Assembly (NCBI GenBank): GCA_011048485.1
Contig: DSDX01000375.1
Location: 1-6,280 of the forward strand
Direction: 5' to 3'
DNA: 6,280 nucleotides
Source of the DNA: Candidatus Aminicenantota bacterium
GTDB lineage: Bacteria; Acidobacteriota; Aminicenantia; Aminicenantales; Saccharicenantaceae
The position numbers and the translations under genes were made by a program. The notes beneath the pieces are model-generated. The model searched no databases and was not told the origin of the DNA. It saw only the letters and a list, made by a program, of their open reading frames with translations. Positions 1 to 6,280 of this stretch are shown piece by piece (the first letter of the stretch is position 1; the number at the start of each line of letters is the position of its first letter).

Positions 1-1
1 G

Positions 2-1399
2 AGAGGATATGAGAGGCTCCACGGACTCCTGATCCGGGAGTATGAGAAGAGGACGGTCCGCAGCCGCGCGGTTTTCCGGAGGGCCAAGAAAGTCCTCGTC
101 GCCGGAGGCAGCCATACGATCCGGCTCTGGCGGCCCTATCCCTTCCTGGCCGCCTCGGCCGAAGGGCCCTTCGTCCGTGACCTCGACGGCAACACCTATG
201 TCGATTACTGGCAGGGCCACTACGCCAACGTTCTTGGACACAATCCCCGGATCATTCGCCGCGGGATCGCCGGCTGTCTCGAACGAGGGGCCCTGCACAC
301 CGGTTTCGAGGCCGGCCATCAGATCGAGCTCGCCGAGACCCTTGTCCGGGGACTCGGGGGCAGGGACGCCAAGGTCCGCTTCACGACCTCCGGCACCCTG
401 GCCACGATGTACGCCGTCCTGATGGCCCAGGGCCTGACAGGACGGGATCACGTCCTCAAGGTCGGCGGGGGCTGGCACGGCGCATCCCCCTATCTCCTGA
501 AAGGGGTCAAGTTCCACCCCGGCGAGGGCTTCGAGGGGCGCGAATCGGCCGGGCTGCTCGACGAGATCGTCCGCCGGACGCTGATCACCCGGTTCAACGA
601 TATCGGCGACCTCGAGAGGGTCATGGCCGAGCACGGCGACCGGATCGCCTGCTTCATCGTCGAGCCCTTCCTGGGCGTGGGCGGCTTCCTGGCGGCCTCG
701 AAGGAGTACCTCGAGGCGGCCCGCCGCCTGACCGCCGAGCGCGGCATCCTTCTCGTCCTCGACGAGATCATCTCGGGCTTCCGTTTCAGGCCCGGCGGGG
801 TCCAGACGCTCTACGGGATCCGGCCCGATTTGACGACCATGGGCAAGGTCATCGGCGGCGGGCACGCCGTCTCGGCTGTCATCGGTCCGCGCGAGATCAT
901 GGAGGAGTGCGAGCGCGATCGCTTAGGGGGCCCGAGGGTCCAGTTCGAGGGGGGCACATTCTCGGCCCACGCGGAATACGTCAAGGCCGGGCTCGTCATG
1001 CTCGGCCATCTGGCCGGGCGGGCCGCCGCGATCTACCCCAAGCTGGGCCGCTCGGGCGAGAAGCTCCGCCGGGGCATTGAACGTGTCTTCGCCGAGGCGG
1101 GCCTGACGGCCAGGTGCACGGGGGACGGCAATGCCGTGGTGCCCGGAAGTTCGATGTTCATGGTCCATTTCCCGCGCCGGCCGGATGTCGCCTATACAAG
1201 CCCGGAGGACGTCCTGGACGGCCGCCGTTCGGACCTGTTCATGAGGGAGGAGCTGCTGAAGCTGGCTCTTCTCGTCAACGGGGTCAATGTCGTCCACGGC
1301 GGCGGGGCCGTTTCGACCGCCCACGGCTCCAAGGAGATCGAGGCGACGGTCGCGGCCTACGGGGAGGCGGCGCGGCTGTTCGCCAAATACGCCGACTGA
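2..1399 (+). CDS. Class III PLP-dependent aminotransferase, glutamate-1-semialdehyde aminomutase-like (5' end outside window)
   Basis: The reading frame is open from the window's first bases to the TGA at 1397-1399, giving 465 visible residues; the start codon lies just upstream or very near the edge. An internal ATG at 407 is not the start, because conserved family sequence continues upstream (RAKKVL, then DLDGNTYVDYW, then LGHNP at roughly residues 28-85). Fold-type I class III signatures follow in order: the cofactor-phosphate loop SGT (about 130-132), WHG where many relatives have YHG, EPFLGVGG, the Asp that pairs with the pyridine nitrogen in VLDEIISGFR (D254, bases 761-763), the Schiff-base lysine in TTMGKVIGGG (K282, bases 845-847), and GGTFSAH (about 317-323). 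All catalytic residues expected of an active enzyme are present. The C-terminus resembles glutamate-1-semialdehyde 2,1-aminomutase (SMFMVHF, STAHGSKEIE). That enzyme isomerises glutamate-1-semialdehyde to 5-aminolevulinate in haem synthesis, but many relatives with other amine substrates carry the same label, and no haem gene is nearby. The family is established; the substrate is unknown. Likely cytoplasmic. Confidence 0.9.
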   Translation, partial: RGYERLHGLLIREYEKRTVRSRAVFRRAKKVLVAGGSHTIRLWRPYPFLAASAEGPFVRDLDGNTYVDYWQGHYANVLGHNPRIIRRGIAGCLERGALHTGFEAGHQIELAETLVRGLGGRDAKVRFTTSGTLATMYAVLMAQGLTGRDHVLKVGGGWHGASPYLLKGVKFHPGEGFEGRESAGLLDEIVRRTLITRFNDIGDLERVMAEHGDRIACFIVEPFLGVGGFLAASKEYLEAARRLTAERGILLVLDEIISGFRFRPGGVQTLYGIRPDLTTMGKVIGGGHAVSAVIGPREIMEECERDRLGGPRVQFEGGTFSAHAEYVKAGLVMLGHLAGRAAAIYPKLGRSGEKLRRGIERVFAEAGLTARCTGDGNAVVPGSSMFMVHFPRRPDVAYTSPEDVLDGRRSDLFMREELLKLALLVNGVNVVHGGGAVSTAHGSKEIEATVAAYGEAARLFAKYAD

Positions 1400-1415
1400 A
1401 CGGCGGGCCCCGGAC
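1400..1415. other. 16-base gap between convergent stop codons
   Basis: The gap is entirely GC-rich. A 7-bp inverted repeat lies alongside, CCTACCG (1415-1421) and CGGTAGG (1435-1441) with a 13-base loop, reaching into the end of the rhamnosidase gene. Neither strand has a T-run after it, so it does not qualify as a standard intrinsic terminator. Confidence 0.4.
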
Positions 1416-4112
1416 CTACCGTGACAGCTCGAACCGGTAGGCGCCGCCGCCGACCTTGAAGATGACCCGCTTCCCGTCGGCCCCCGTGAGCTCGATCCCG
1501 GCGATCGTATCAGCCGTGCGTCCGGCCCGCCAAAGCGCCCGTCCCGATTCGAAGATGCTCGCCCCGGGCCAGAGAAGGGGGAGGTGGATCTCGCCCGTCG
1601 CGCCGACGGGGATGACGGCATCGAGCGCGAACCGGCCTTCCTCTTTCCGCCAAGCCGCCCCCACACGTCCGGAGATCGTGTCCACACGCGCCTCGACTTT
1701 GACCAGATCGCCGAGGAGGTGGGGCCGGACACGGACGGCCCGCCATCCCGGGCCCAGGGGAGAGAGCCCGGCCAGGACCCGGTAGAACCAGGCGTCGACG
1801 CTGCCGAACATGATATGGTTCTGGGAGTTCATCGCGTGCCCGGTCAGCTTCTCCCAGCGCTCCCAGAGCGTCGTGGCGCCCTCGGCGAGCATGTAGCCCC
1901 ATCCAGGATAGCTCTTCTGTGTGGCCACACGGTAGGCGGCTTCGGCCTCCCCGGCCTCCGTCAGGACGTCGAGGAGATAGCGCGTCCCCAGGATCCCGGT
2001 GTCGACGTGATAGTCCTGCTGGCTGACGACGCTGCGCAGGAGGCTGGCCACGATCCGGTCCTTCTTGTCGGCCGGCGCCATGTCGAGGTAGAGCGGCAGG
2101 GCGTTGGAGGTCTGGTTGGGATAGGTGTCCACGGAGCTGACCCGGATGGCCGCGTACTGGGCGTCCTCGAGGAAAGCGCCGTTGAAAGCGTCCTTGATCG
2201 ACGCGGCCAAGCGGGCGTAGTCTTGGGCCTCCTCGGACCGCCCGAGGACCGAAGCCAGGCGGGCCAGGATGAGAACGTCGTGGTAATAGAACCAGGTCGA
2301 GGTCAGTTCCACGGGCGCCTTTTTGGGCACGATCCCGCCGGGCGGGCACCAATCGCCGTACTTGCCCAGGGTCCGGATGATGTGGCCGTCGGCGTTCCGG
2401 CCGAGGAAGTCGATATAGCGCTTCAAGGGCCCGTAGTGGGCGGCGACGACCCGGCGGTCGCCGTAGTGCTCCCAGACGAGCTCGACCAGCGTCGGGTAGG
2501 CCGAGCCCCAGGCCGGGTCGGCGGGATAGAGCCGGGGGAGGTAGGCGGGAGCGACGTCCGAGAGGCTCCCGTCCTCTCTCTGGGCCAGGCGGATGTCCTC
2601 CAAGAACTTGGCGTAGAAGGCCGCCATGTCGAAGTTGTAGACGGCCTCCTCGGCCGAGAGGTGGGCGTCGCCGAGCCAGCCGTGGCGCTCGTCCCGCTGG
2701 GGGCAGTCCGTGGGGACGCTCATGAGGTTCGAAAGCTGTCCCCAGATGACGTTCTTGTGGATCCCATTGATGAGCTCGTTCGAGGACCGGAGCTCGCCGA
2801 CCGGCTCGACGTCCGTGTGGACGAAGCGCCCTTCGAGGGCGTCGAGGCCGGGCTCCCCGGGGAAGCCGCTCATTTCGACGTAACGGAACCCGTGATAGGT
2901 GAACCGCGGCTCGTGGACCTCGGCCCCGCCGCCTCGCAGGATATAGATGTCGGTCGCCTCGGCGTTCTCGTTGGGCCCGACGTTGAGAGTCCCATCGTCG
3001 TTGAGAAGCTCGGCGTGCCTGAGCCGGATCTCCGTGCCCGACGGCCCCTCGGCCCTCAAACGGGTCCAGCCGGAGAAGTTCTGTCCGAAATCGAAGATCG
3101 AGGCCCCCGAAGGGAGCCTGCGCACGGACTTCGGGGCCAGCGTCCCGGTGACCCTGACCGGGGGCGCCATCTGGGAGGCCAGCGGATAGCCGGGGCACGA
3201 CACGGCCCGGTCCCAGGCCCCGTCGTCGAAGCCCGCCCGGTCCCAGCCGTCGATGACGATGCGGGCGTCCGTGCGTTCGCCGTAGTAGAGGCCGTTCTCT
3301 TGGAGGGGGCCTCCGGACGTCCGCCAGGTCTCGTCGGAGAGAAGGACCTCGCGCCCGCCGTCCTCGTACGCGACCTCGACGCGGCAGGTGAGCCGGGGCT
3401 GGTCATAGCCGTAGCTCCCGATGTGGCGGCCGTTGCCCAGAATGACGCCGACCGCGTTCGCGCCCCGGACCAGGCCGGTGACGTCGTGGGACGCGTAGAG
3501 GGCCCTCTTCCGGTAGTCCGTCCAGCCGGGATCGAGGACGCTCGTCCCAACCTTGGCCCCGTTCAGACGCAGCTCGTAGTGACCGAGCCCGGAGATGAAG
3601 ATCATGGCCAGAACGACCCGGCCCCCGAGCTCGAATTCCCGCCGGAGATAGACGGCGTGGGCCTGGGTCTCGTCGGCCCCGGCGTGGCCGAGAAGGACGG
3701 TCCCCTTGGAGCGGAACCCGGCGACGCGCGGCGCCGTGATCCATTTCGGCTTCCAATCGCCGGGGCGCAGGAAGCCCGTCACGAAGGAGGCCGGTTGGCT
3801 CCACGGGCTGGCCCGGCCCTCGCCGTCCCACCAGCGGACCTTCCAGAAATAGCGGGCGCAGCTCGCCAGCGGCTCTCCTCCGTAATCGACGAGAGGGAGG
3901 TCGGGCCCGGCGGTCCTGCCCGTGTCCCACTGGTCCCCGATGTCGCTTTGAAGGAGCTCCGGCGCCGACGACACGAGGATGTGGCAATCCTTCTGGCGAT
4001 CGCCCCGGATGGGGCTTTCGACGACCCAGGAGAACCGGGGCGACTCGGTGTCGACCCCGAGCGGGTCGTCGAGGTGTTCGCAGCGGAGCTTGTCTGGCGG
4101 TCGCGGCGTCAT
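1416..4112 (-). CDS. GH78 alpha-L-rhamnosidase, five-domain, apparently cytoplasmic
   Basis: A complete 898-residue protein, a usual length for bacterial GH78 enzymes, which hydrolyse terminal alpha-L-rhamnose from glycosides with inversion. Domains in order: an Ig/fibronectin-like N-terminal domain (about 8-113; LRCEHLDDPLGVDT, YFWKVRWWD), the rhamnosidase N domain (about 154-323; LNGAKVG, DPGWTDYRKR), a concanavalin-like domain (about 328-433; FDFGQNFSGW), the six-hairpin (alpha/alpha)6 catalytic domain (about 438-773) and the C-terminal beta domain (about 775-853). The catalytic motif DCPQRDERHGWLGD starts near residue 469; E475 of RDER (bases 2688-2690) is the expected general acid. E751 in GATTLWERW is the likely general base. 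KYGDW and NSQNHIMFGSVDAWFY are also family-typical. The ATG at 4112 is preferred: it has GAGG six bases upstream and lies about 30 bases below a predicted promoter, and family similarity starts right after it. A TTG at 4178 would add 22 unconserved residues and overlap the -35 box. No signal peptide or membrane segment is visible, so the substrate is probably an imported rhamnoside or oligosaccharide. The 3' end converges on the aminotransferase gene. Confidence 0.95.
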   Translation of the reverse strand: MTPRPPDKLRCEHLDDPLGVDTESPRFSWVVESPIRGDRQKDCHILVSSAPELLQSDIGDQWDTGRTAGPDLPLVDYGGEPLASCARYFWKVRWWDGEGRASPWSQPASFVTGFLRPGDWKPKWITAPRVAGFRSKGTVLLGHAGADETQAHAVYLRREFELGGRVVLAMIFISGLGHYELRLNGAKVGTSVLDPGWTDYRKRALYASHDVTGLVRGANAVGVILGNGRHIGSYGYDQPRLTCRVEVAYEDGGREVLLSDETWRTSGGPLQENGLYYGERTDARIVIDGWDRAGFDDGAWDRAVSCPGYPLASQMAPPVRVTGTLAPKSVRRLPSGASIFDFGQNFSGWTRLRAEGPSGTEIRLRHAELLNDDGTLNVGPNENAEATDIYILRGGGAEVHEPRFTYHGFRYVEMSGFPGEPGLDALEGRFVHTDVEPVGELRSSNELINGIHKNVIWGQLSNLMSVPTDCPQRDERHGWLGDAHLSAEEAVYNFDMAAFYAKFLEDIRLAQREDGSLSDVAPAYLPRLYPADPAWGSAYPTLVELVWEHYGDRRVVAAHYGPLKRYIDFLGRNADGHIIRTLGKYGDWCPPGGIVPKKAPVELTSTWFYYHDVLILARLASVLGRSEEAQDYARLAASIKDAFNGAFLEDAQYAAIRVSSVDTYPNQTSNALPLYLDMAPADKKDRIVASLLRSVVSQQDYHVDTGILGTRYLLDVLTEAGEAEAAYRVATQKSYPGWGYMLAEGATTLWERWEKLTGHAMNSQNHIMFGSVDAWFYRVLAGLSPLGPGWRAVRVRPHLLGDLVKVEARVDTISGRVGAAWRKEEGRFALDAVIPVGATGEIHLPLLWPGASIFESGRALWRAGRTADTIAGIELTGADGKRVIFKVGGGAYRFELSR

Positions 4113-4118
4113 GGAAGA

Positions 4119-4122
4119 CCTC
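4119..4122 (-). promoter_or_regulatory. Ribosome binding site for the rhamnosidase, supports ATG 4112
   Basis: GAGG on the minus strand is separated by six bases (TCTTCC) from the ATG at 4112. Together with the promoter position this decides for ATG 4112 over the in-frame TTG at 4178. Confidence 0.5.
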
Positions 4123-4142
4123 ACCGGGCCAAGGATCACGGG

Positions 4143-4178
4143 CCCCCGTATTATAGGGATTTCGCGGCCGGCCCGCAA
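4143..4178 (-). promoter_or_regulatory. Predicted sigma70-type promoter of the rhamnosidase gene
   Basis: On the minus strand, a perfect TATAAT -10 box (4155-4150) follows a partial -35 box TTGCGG (4178-4173, three of six consensus bases) with a 17-base spacer. This would start transcription near 4143 and leave a leader of about 30 bases before the ATG at 4112. The AT-rich hexamer stands out in very GC-rich surroundings and lies in the only sizeable gap in the minus-strand block. No operator palindrome could be confidently assigned. This is prediction from sequence only. Confidence 0.5.
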
Positions 4179-4201
4179 AAGCGGCCGCCGCGGCTCGCGG
4201 A

Positions 4202-5680
4202 TCAGCCGGGCTGAAGAGCCTCGGCCAGGAAATAGCCGGCGACCTCGACGCCGTAGTCGCCCGGGTCCAAGGGGCCGGCGATCGACCGGAGAAAGCGGCC
4301 CGTGGCCCGGTCCCTATCGGCCAGGTCGACGATCGCGCCGTCGATCTTGTTGCCGTCGGCGTCCGTGATCAGCTTGACCTTGGGACGGAGGGCCAGCTGC
4401 GGGTCCTCGGCCAGCTCGAAGACGACGCCGATCTCGCCGGAGCGCAGGCCGACCAGCGAACCGATGGGGAAGGTGCCCATCATGTGGACGAAGGCCTTGA
4501 GAATGACGGGGTGGAACTCGGTGCCGCCGAGCTCCAGCATCAGGCTCAGGGCCTCGGCCCGGGTGAAAGTGTCCTGCCGGTAGACGCGCTTGGTCGTGAT
4601 GGCGTCGAAGTAATCGACGACCTTGACGATCCTGCTGAAGAGGTTGACGTCCGCGGGCCGGAAGGACCGGGGGTAGCCGCCCCTGTCCGGCTTGATGTGG
4701 TGCTCCATCGACACGTGGATGGCCTGCAGGGGCAGCCGCCGGGACTCCTTGAGGAGGACGAGCTTTTCCGCGCCCTTGAAGGGGTGCCGCTCCATGATCT
4801 CGCGCTCCTCGGCATCCAGGCGGGAGGGCTTGTTGAGGATCTCAAGGGGCGTATCGATCTTGCCCAGGTCGTGGAAGAAAGCGGCGATGCCGAGGTCGAC
4901 GAGCTCGCCGCGGTTGAGCCCGAGGCGCCGGCCGAGGGCCATGGCCAAGAGACAGACATTGACCGAATGGTTGAGCGTGTACTCGTCGTAGTTCTTGAGA
5001 TTGGTCATCCCGAAGACGAACGACTCGTTGTCCACGATGTGGTTGTAGATGGACTGGATCAGCCGGCGGGTCGTAGGGACCTTGAGGCCCTCGTTGCGGG
5101 CGTTCCGGCGGAACGAGTCCTTGAGATGGGCGATGCCCAGAAAGACGAGCCTGGCCGTGTTCCTGTTGAGGGTGGACGTCGTCTTGAAGGGCGTCGCTCT
5201 CTCGAGCTCGACGTGGACGACGCCGGCCTCGTCCACGTCGGTTTGCAGCTGGGCGAAGGCCGACCCGGTCCTCTTCTCCCGGCGGGCGAAGACGGGCATG
5301 AAGCGCCGGAGCTCGTCGAGGGTCAAACCCGGCTTGAATCTCAACGCGTCGAGTTCCCGCTCGCGGAACTCGGTCATGAGCGACTTGAGAAGGGGGTAGG
5401 TGCCGAACGAGGACCTCAGCCGGGCCCCGTTGAGGATGAAGGCGCCGTGACGGACCCGGAACGTGGCTTCCTTCTCCTCGGCCAAGATGCGCTCCAGCGA
5501 ACCGTGAAGCAGGCGCAGCTGTTCCCGAAAGGCGTCGTTGTTCGGATCGTGGATCTTGGCGATCTTGTCGACGATGTGAAGACGGATGAGCAGATCGATG
5601 GCCGTTCGCTGGAACGTCCGGGCGTCGTCCGCTCCCAGGGGCCAACGCTGGGACAGGGGAGAGCTCTCAGTCCTGGCCAT
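4202..5680 (-). CDS. HD-GYP domain phosphohydrolase, predicted cyclic-di-GMP phosphodiesterase with variant GYP motif
   Basis: A complete 492-residue protein. HD-GYP enzymes are metal-dependent phosphodiesterases that degrade cyclic di-GMP to pGpG and/or GMP. The catalytic domain spans about 215-400: EYTLNHSVNV (H238), FFHDLGK (H270, D271, K274), ERHPFKG (H299), EHH (H327, H328), DRGGYP (332-337) and VVDYFDAITTKRVYR (D356). All expected metal-binding His/Asp residues seem present. The signature normally written HHExxDGxGYP reads HHIKPDRGGYP, with Glu replaced by Ile329 and the first Gly by Arg333; GYP itself is kept. Residues 20-200 form an N-terminal region with no transmembrane segment and no receiver, PAS or GAF motif I recognise; it contains FILNGARLRSSFG, a spaced LLKSL pattern and FKPGLTLDELRRFM. 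The C-terminal 90 residues (GSLVGLRSGEIGVV onward) look like a small beta-rich domain. The start ATG has GAGGA eight bases upstream and overlaps the end of the HEAT gene by 14 bases, so translational coupling is likely. Probably cytoplasmic. Family assignment is firm; c-di-GMP as substrate is inferred from family. Confidence 0.93.
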   Translation of the reverse strand: MARTESSPLSQRWPLGADDARTFQRTAIDLLIRLHIVDKIAKIHDPNNDAFREQLRLLHGSLERILAEEKEATFRVRHGAFILNGARLRSSFGTYPLLKSLMTEFRERELDALRFKPGLTLDELRRFMPVFARREKRTGSAFAQLQTDVDEAGVVHVELERATPFKTTSTLNRNTARLVFLGIAHLKDSFRRNARNEGLKVPTTRRLIQSIYNHIVDNESFVFGMTNLKNYDEYTLNHSVNVCLLAMALGRRLGLNRGELVDLGIAAFFHDLGKIDTPLEILNKPSRLDAEEREIMERHPFKGAEKLVLLKESRRLPLQAIHVSMEHHIKPDRGGYPRSFRPADVNLFSRIVKVVDYFDAITTKRVYRQDTFTRAEALSLMLELGGTEFHPVILKAFVHMMGTFPIGSLVGLRSGEIGVVFELAEDPQLALRPKVKLITDADGNKIDGAIVDLADRDRATGRFLRSIAGPLDPGDYGVEVAGYFLAEALQPG

Positions 5681-6280
5681 GGCTCTCGTCCTCGGGTCCG
5701 GGCCTCGCGTCGGCGTGTCCGAGGGCCAGGGCCTCGGCGCAGGCCTCGCGGACGATCCGGCCCCGCCCGGACGCGCCCTTCTTCAGGGCCGCGTCGGACT
5801 CGGCGGTGCGCATGGCCGCTAGCCCGGCGACCGCGGCCAGCCTCATCTCCCGGGTCCTCTTCGACGGCCATAGAGGGGCCCGGTCGAGCGAGGCCGCGAG
5901 GAACCGCAAGGCTTCGGCGGACCTTGTCCGGCCCAGGAAGGACAGGATGGCCGTCTTTTCCTTAAGGCTGCGTTTCCGGAAATCGGGGCCCGAGGCCTGA
6001 TCGATGACGCGGAGGATGCCGGACGTCTCGCTGACCGGGCCGAGCAGCCCGGCCGCCTCGACCCTGAGGCTCTCATCCGGGTCGTCGAGGAACCCGAGGA
6101 GGACCAGGTCGGATCCCGGGTTGCGCAGGCGGCCGAGCGCCTGGATGGCCTCCAGCCTGACCGTGCGGTTCTTGAAGGCCGCGAAGGCCCCGAGCGAGGG
6201 CATGCCCCGGCCCTCGGGCAGACTCGCGAGCAGCCCGACCAACGCCGTCGAGAGCTCAGGCCAGATATCGCTTGCCAGCC
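5667..6280 (-). CDS. HEAT-repeat protein, C-terminal part (5' end outside window)
   Basis: The frame is open from the right edge to the TGA at 5669-5667, giving 203 visible residues. A TTG at 6242 is possible as a start, but the frame continues upstream with similar helical sequence (ELSTALVGLL), so the gene most likely begins beyond the window. The sequence is made of repeated amphipathic helix pairs typical of HEAT or PBS-lyase-type HEAT repeats: about residues 26-51 (VRLEAIQALGRL), 55-82 (LDDPDESLRVEAAGLLG), a longer unit about 93-133 (KEKTAILSFLG, AEALRFLAASL) and about 143-185 (MRLAAVAGLAAM, IVREACAEALAL). It ends in a short acidic, probably disordered tail. Such repeats form curved solenoids that bind other proteins; no catalytic motif is visible. 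The gene overlaps the HD-GYP start by 14 bases, so the two are probably one operon and the HEAT protein may act as its partner or scaffold. The partner role is inference. Confidence 0.85.
   Translation of the reverse strand, partial: LASDIWPELSTALVGLLASLPEGRGMPSLGAFAAFKNRTVRLEAIQALGRLRNPGSDLVLLGFLDDPDESLRVEAAGLLGPVSETSGILRVIDQASGPDFRKRSLKEKTAILSFLGRTRSAEALRFLAASLDRAPLWPSKRTREMRLAAVAGLAAMRTAESDAALKKGASGRGRIVREACAEALALGHADARPGPEDESHGQD
5689..5693 (-). promoter_or_regulatory. Ribosome binding site for the HD-GYP gene, inside the HEAT gene
   Basis: GAGGA on the minus strand lies eight bases before the ATG at 5680. It sits within the last codons of the upstream HEAT-repeat gene, the usual arrangement for translational coupling. 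Confidence 0.5.

Larger units (their letters stand above)
4113..4201. other. Intergenic region between HD-GYP and rhamnosidase genes
   Basis: The 89 bases carry the predicted rhamnosidase promoter and ribosome binding site. A GC inverted repeat (GCGGCCG at 4164-4170 and CGGCCGC at 4182-4188, 11-base loop) overlaps the -35 region. It has no T-run on the minus strand, so it is not a clear terminator for the upstream HD-GYP transcript; some read-through into the rhamnosidase remains possible. Confidence 0.5.

Noticed and set aside
42..422. A 126-codon open frame at the left of the plus strand
   Set aside because: It lies out of frame over the conserved N-terminal part of the aminotransferase, and its translation is Ser/Pro/Arg-rich without motifs.
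407..1399. Aminotransferase as a truncated 330-residue protein starting at ATG 407
   Set aside because: The frame is open for 135 codons upstream and encodes the expected N-terminal family sequence including the SGT phosphate loop.
1510..3198. A 562-codon open frame on the minus strand inside the rhamnosidase in another frame
   Set aside because: Its translation is dominated by Arg, Pro and Gly, as expected for an out-of-frame reading of GC-rich DNA. The rhamnosidase frame shows uninterrupted family sequence.
4113..4178. Longer rhamnosidase starting at TTG 4178
   Set aside because: The extra 22 residues show no family similarity, the TTG overlaps the predicted -35 box, and it would lie upstream of the predicted transcription start.
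4164..4188. GC-rich inverted repeat after the HD-GYP gene as an intrinsic terminator
   Set aside because: On the minus strand the 7-bp stem is followed by GAAATCCC rather than a T-run, and such palindromes are frequent by chance at this GC content.
1584..4214. An 876-codon open frame on the plus strand covering nearly the whole rhamnosidase gene in antisense
   Set aside because: It is codon-aligned with the rhamnosidase, so it contains stops only where the sense gene uses TTA, CTA or TCA, which are avoided in GC-rich genes. Its translation is low-complexity (V, G, D, P rich) with no recognisable family motif.
4484..5965. A 493-codon open frame on the plus strand antisense to the HD-GYP and HEAT genes
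   Set aside because: Again codon-aligned antisense to the HD-GYP gene and made of V/E/G/L-rich sequence that turns Arg/Pro-rich past the gene's end. It is a compositional shadow.

Overview
The window is a GC-rich, gene-dense piece of bacterial chromosome with four protein-coding genes, two of them cut by the window edges. No RNA genes, insertion sequences, CRISPR arrays, tRNA or attachment sites were seen. Nearly all codons end in G or C. The gene set (HEAT-repeat protein plus HD-GYP protein, a large GH78 rhamnosidase, a glutamate-1-semialdehyde-aminomutase-like transaminase) would fit a high-GC Acidobacteriota/Aminicenantes, Myxococcota or deltaproteobacterial-type genome. That assignment is an impression from gene content and composition, and nothing in the window proves it.

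Layout. On the plus strand, positions 2-1399 hold most of a fold-type I, class III PLP-dependent aminotransferase, open at the left edge. It converges, with 16 bases between stop codons, on a minus-strand block that fills the rest of the window. In transcription order (right to left) the block is: the C-terminal part of a HEAT-repeat protein (6280-5667, open at the right edge); an HD-GYP phosphohydrolase (5680-4202) whose start overlaps the HEAT gene's end by 14 bases; an 89-base gap with a good sigma70-like promoter; and a complete GH78 alpha-L-rhamnosidase (4112-1416).

How the genes may work together. The HEAT and HD-GYP genes are almost certainly co-transcribed and translationally coupled, suggesting a signalling enzyme with a helical-repeat partner, probably linked to cyclic-di-GMP turnover. 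The rhamnosidase appears to be its own transcription unit. It has no recognisable signal peptide and looks like a cytoplasmic enzyme removing rhamnose from imported or internal glycosides. The aminotransferase is on the opposite strand and has no evident functional tie to the others. I see no clearly new multi-gene system. The best leads are the HEAT/HD-GYP pair with its uncharacterised N-terminal domain and its altered GYP motif.
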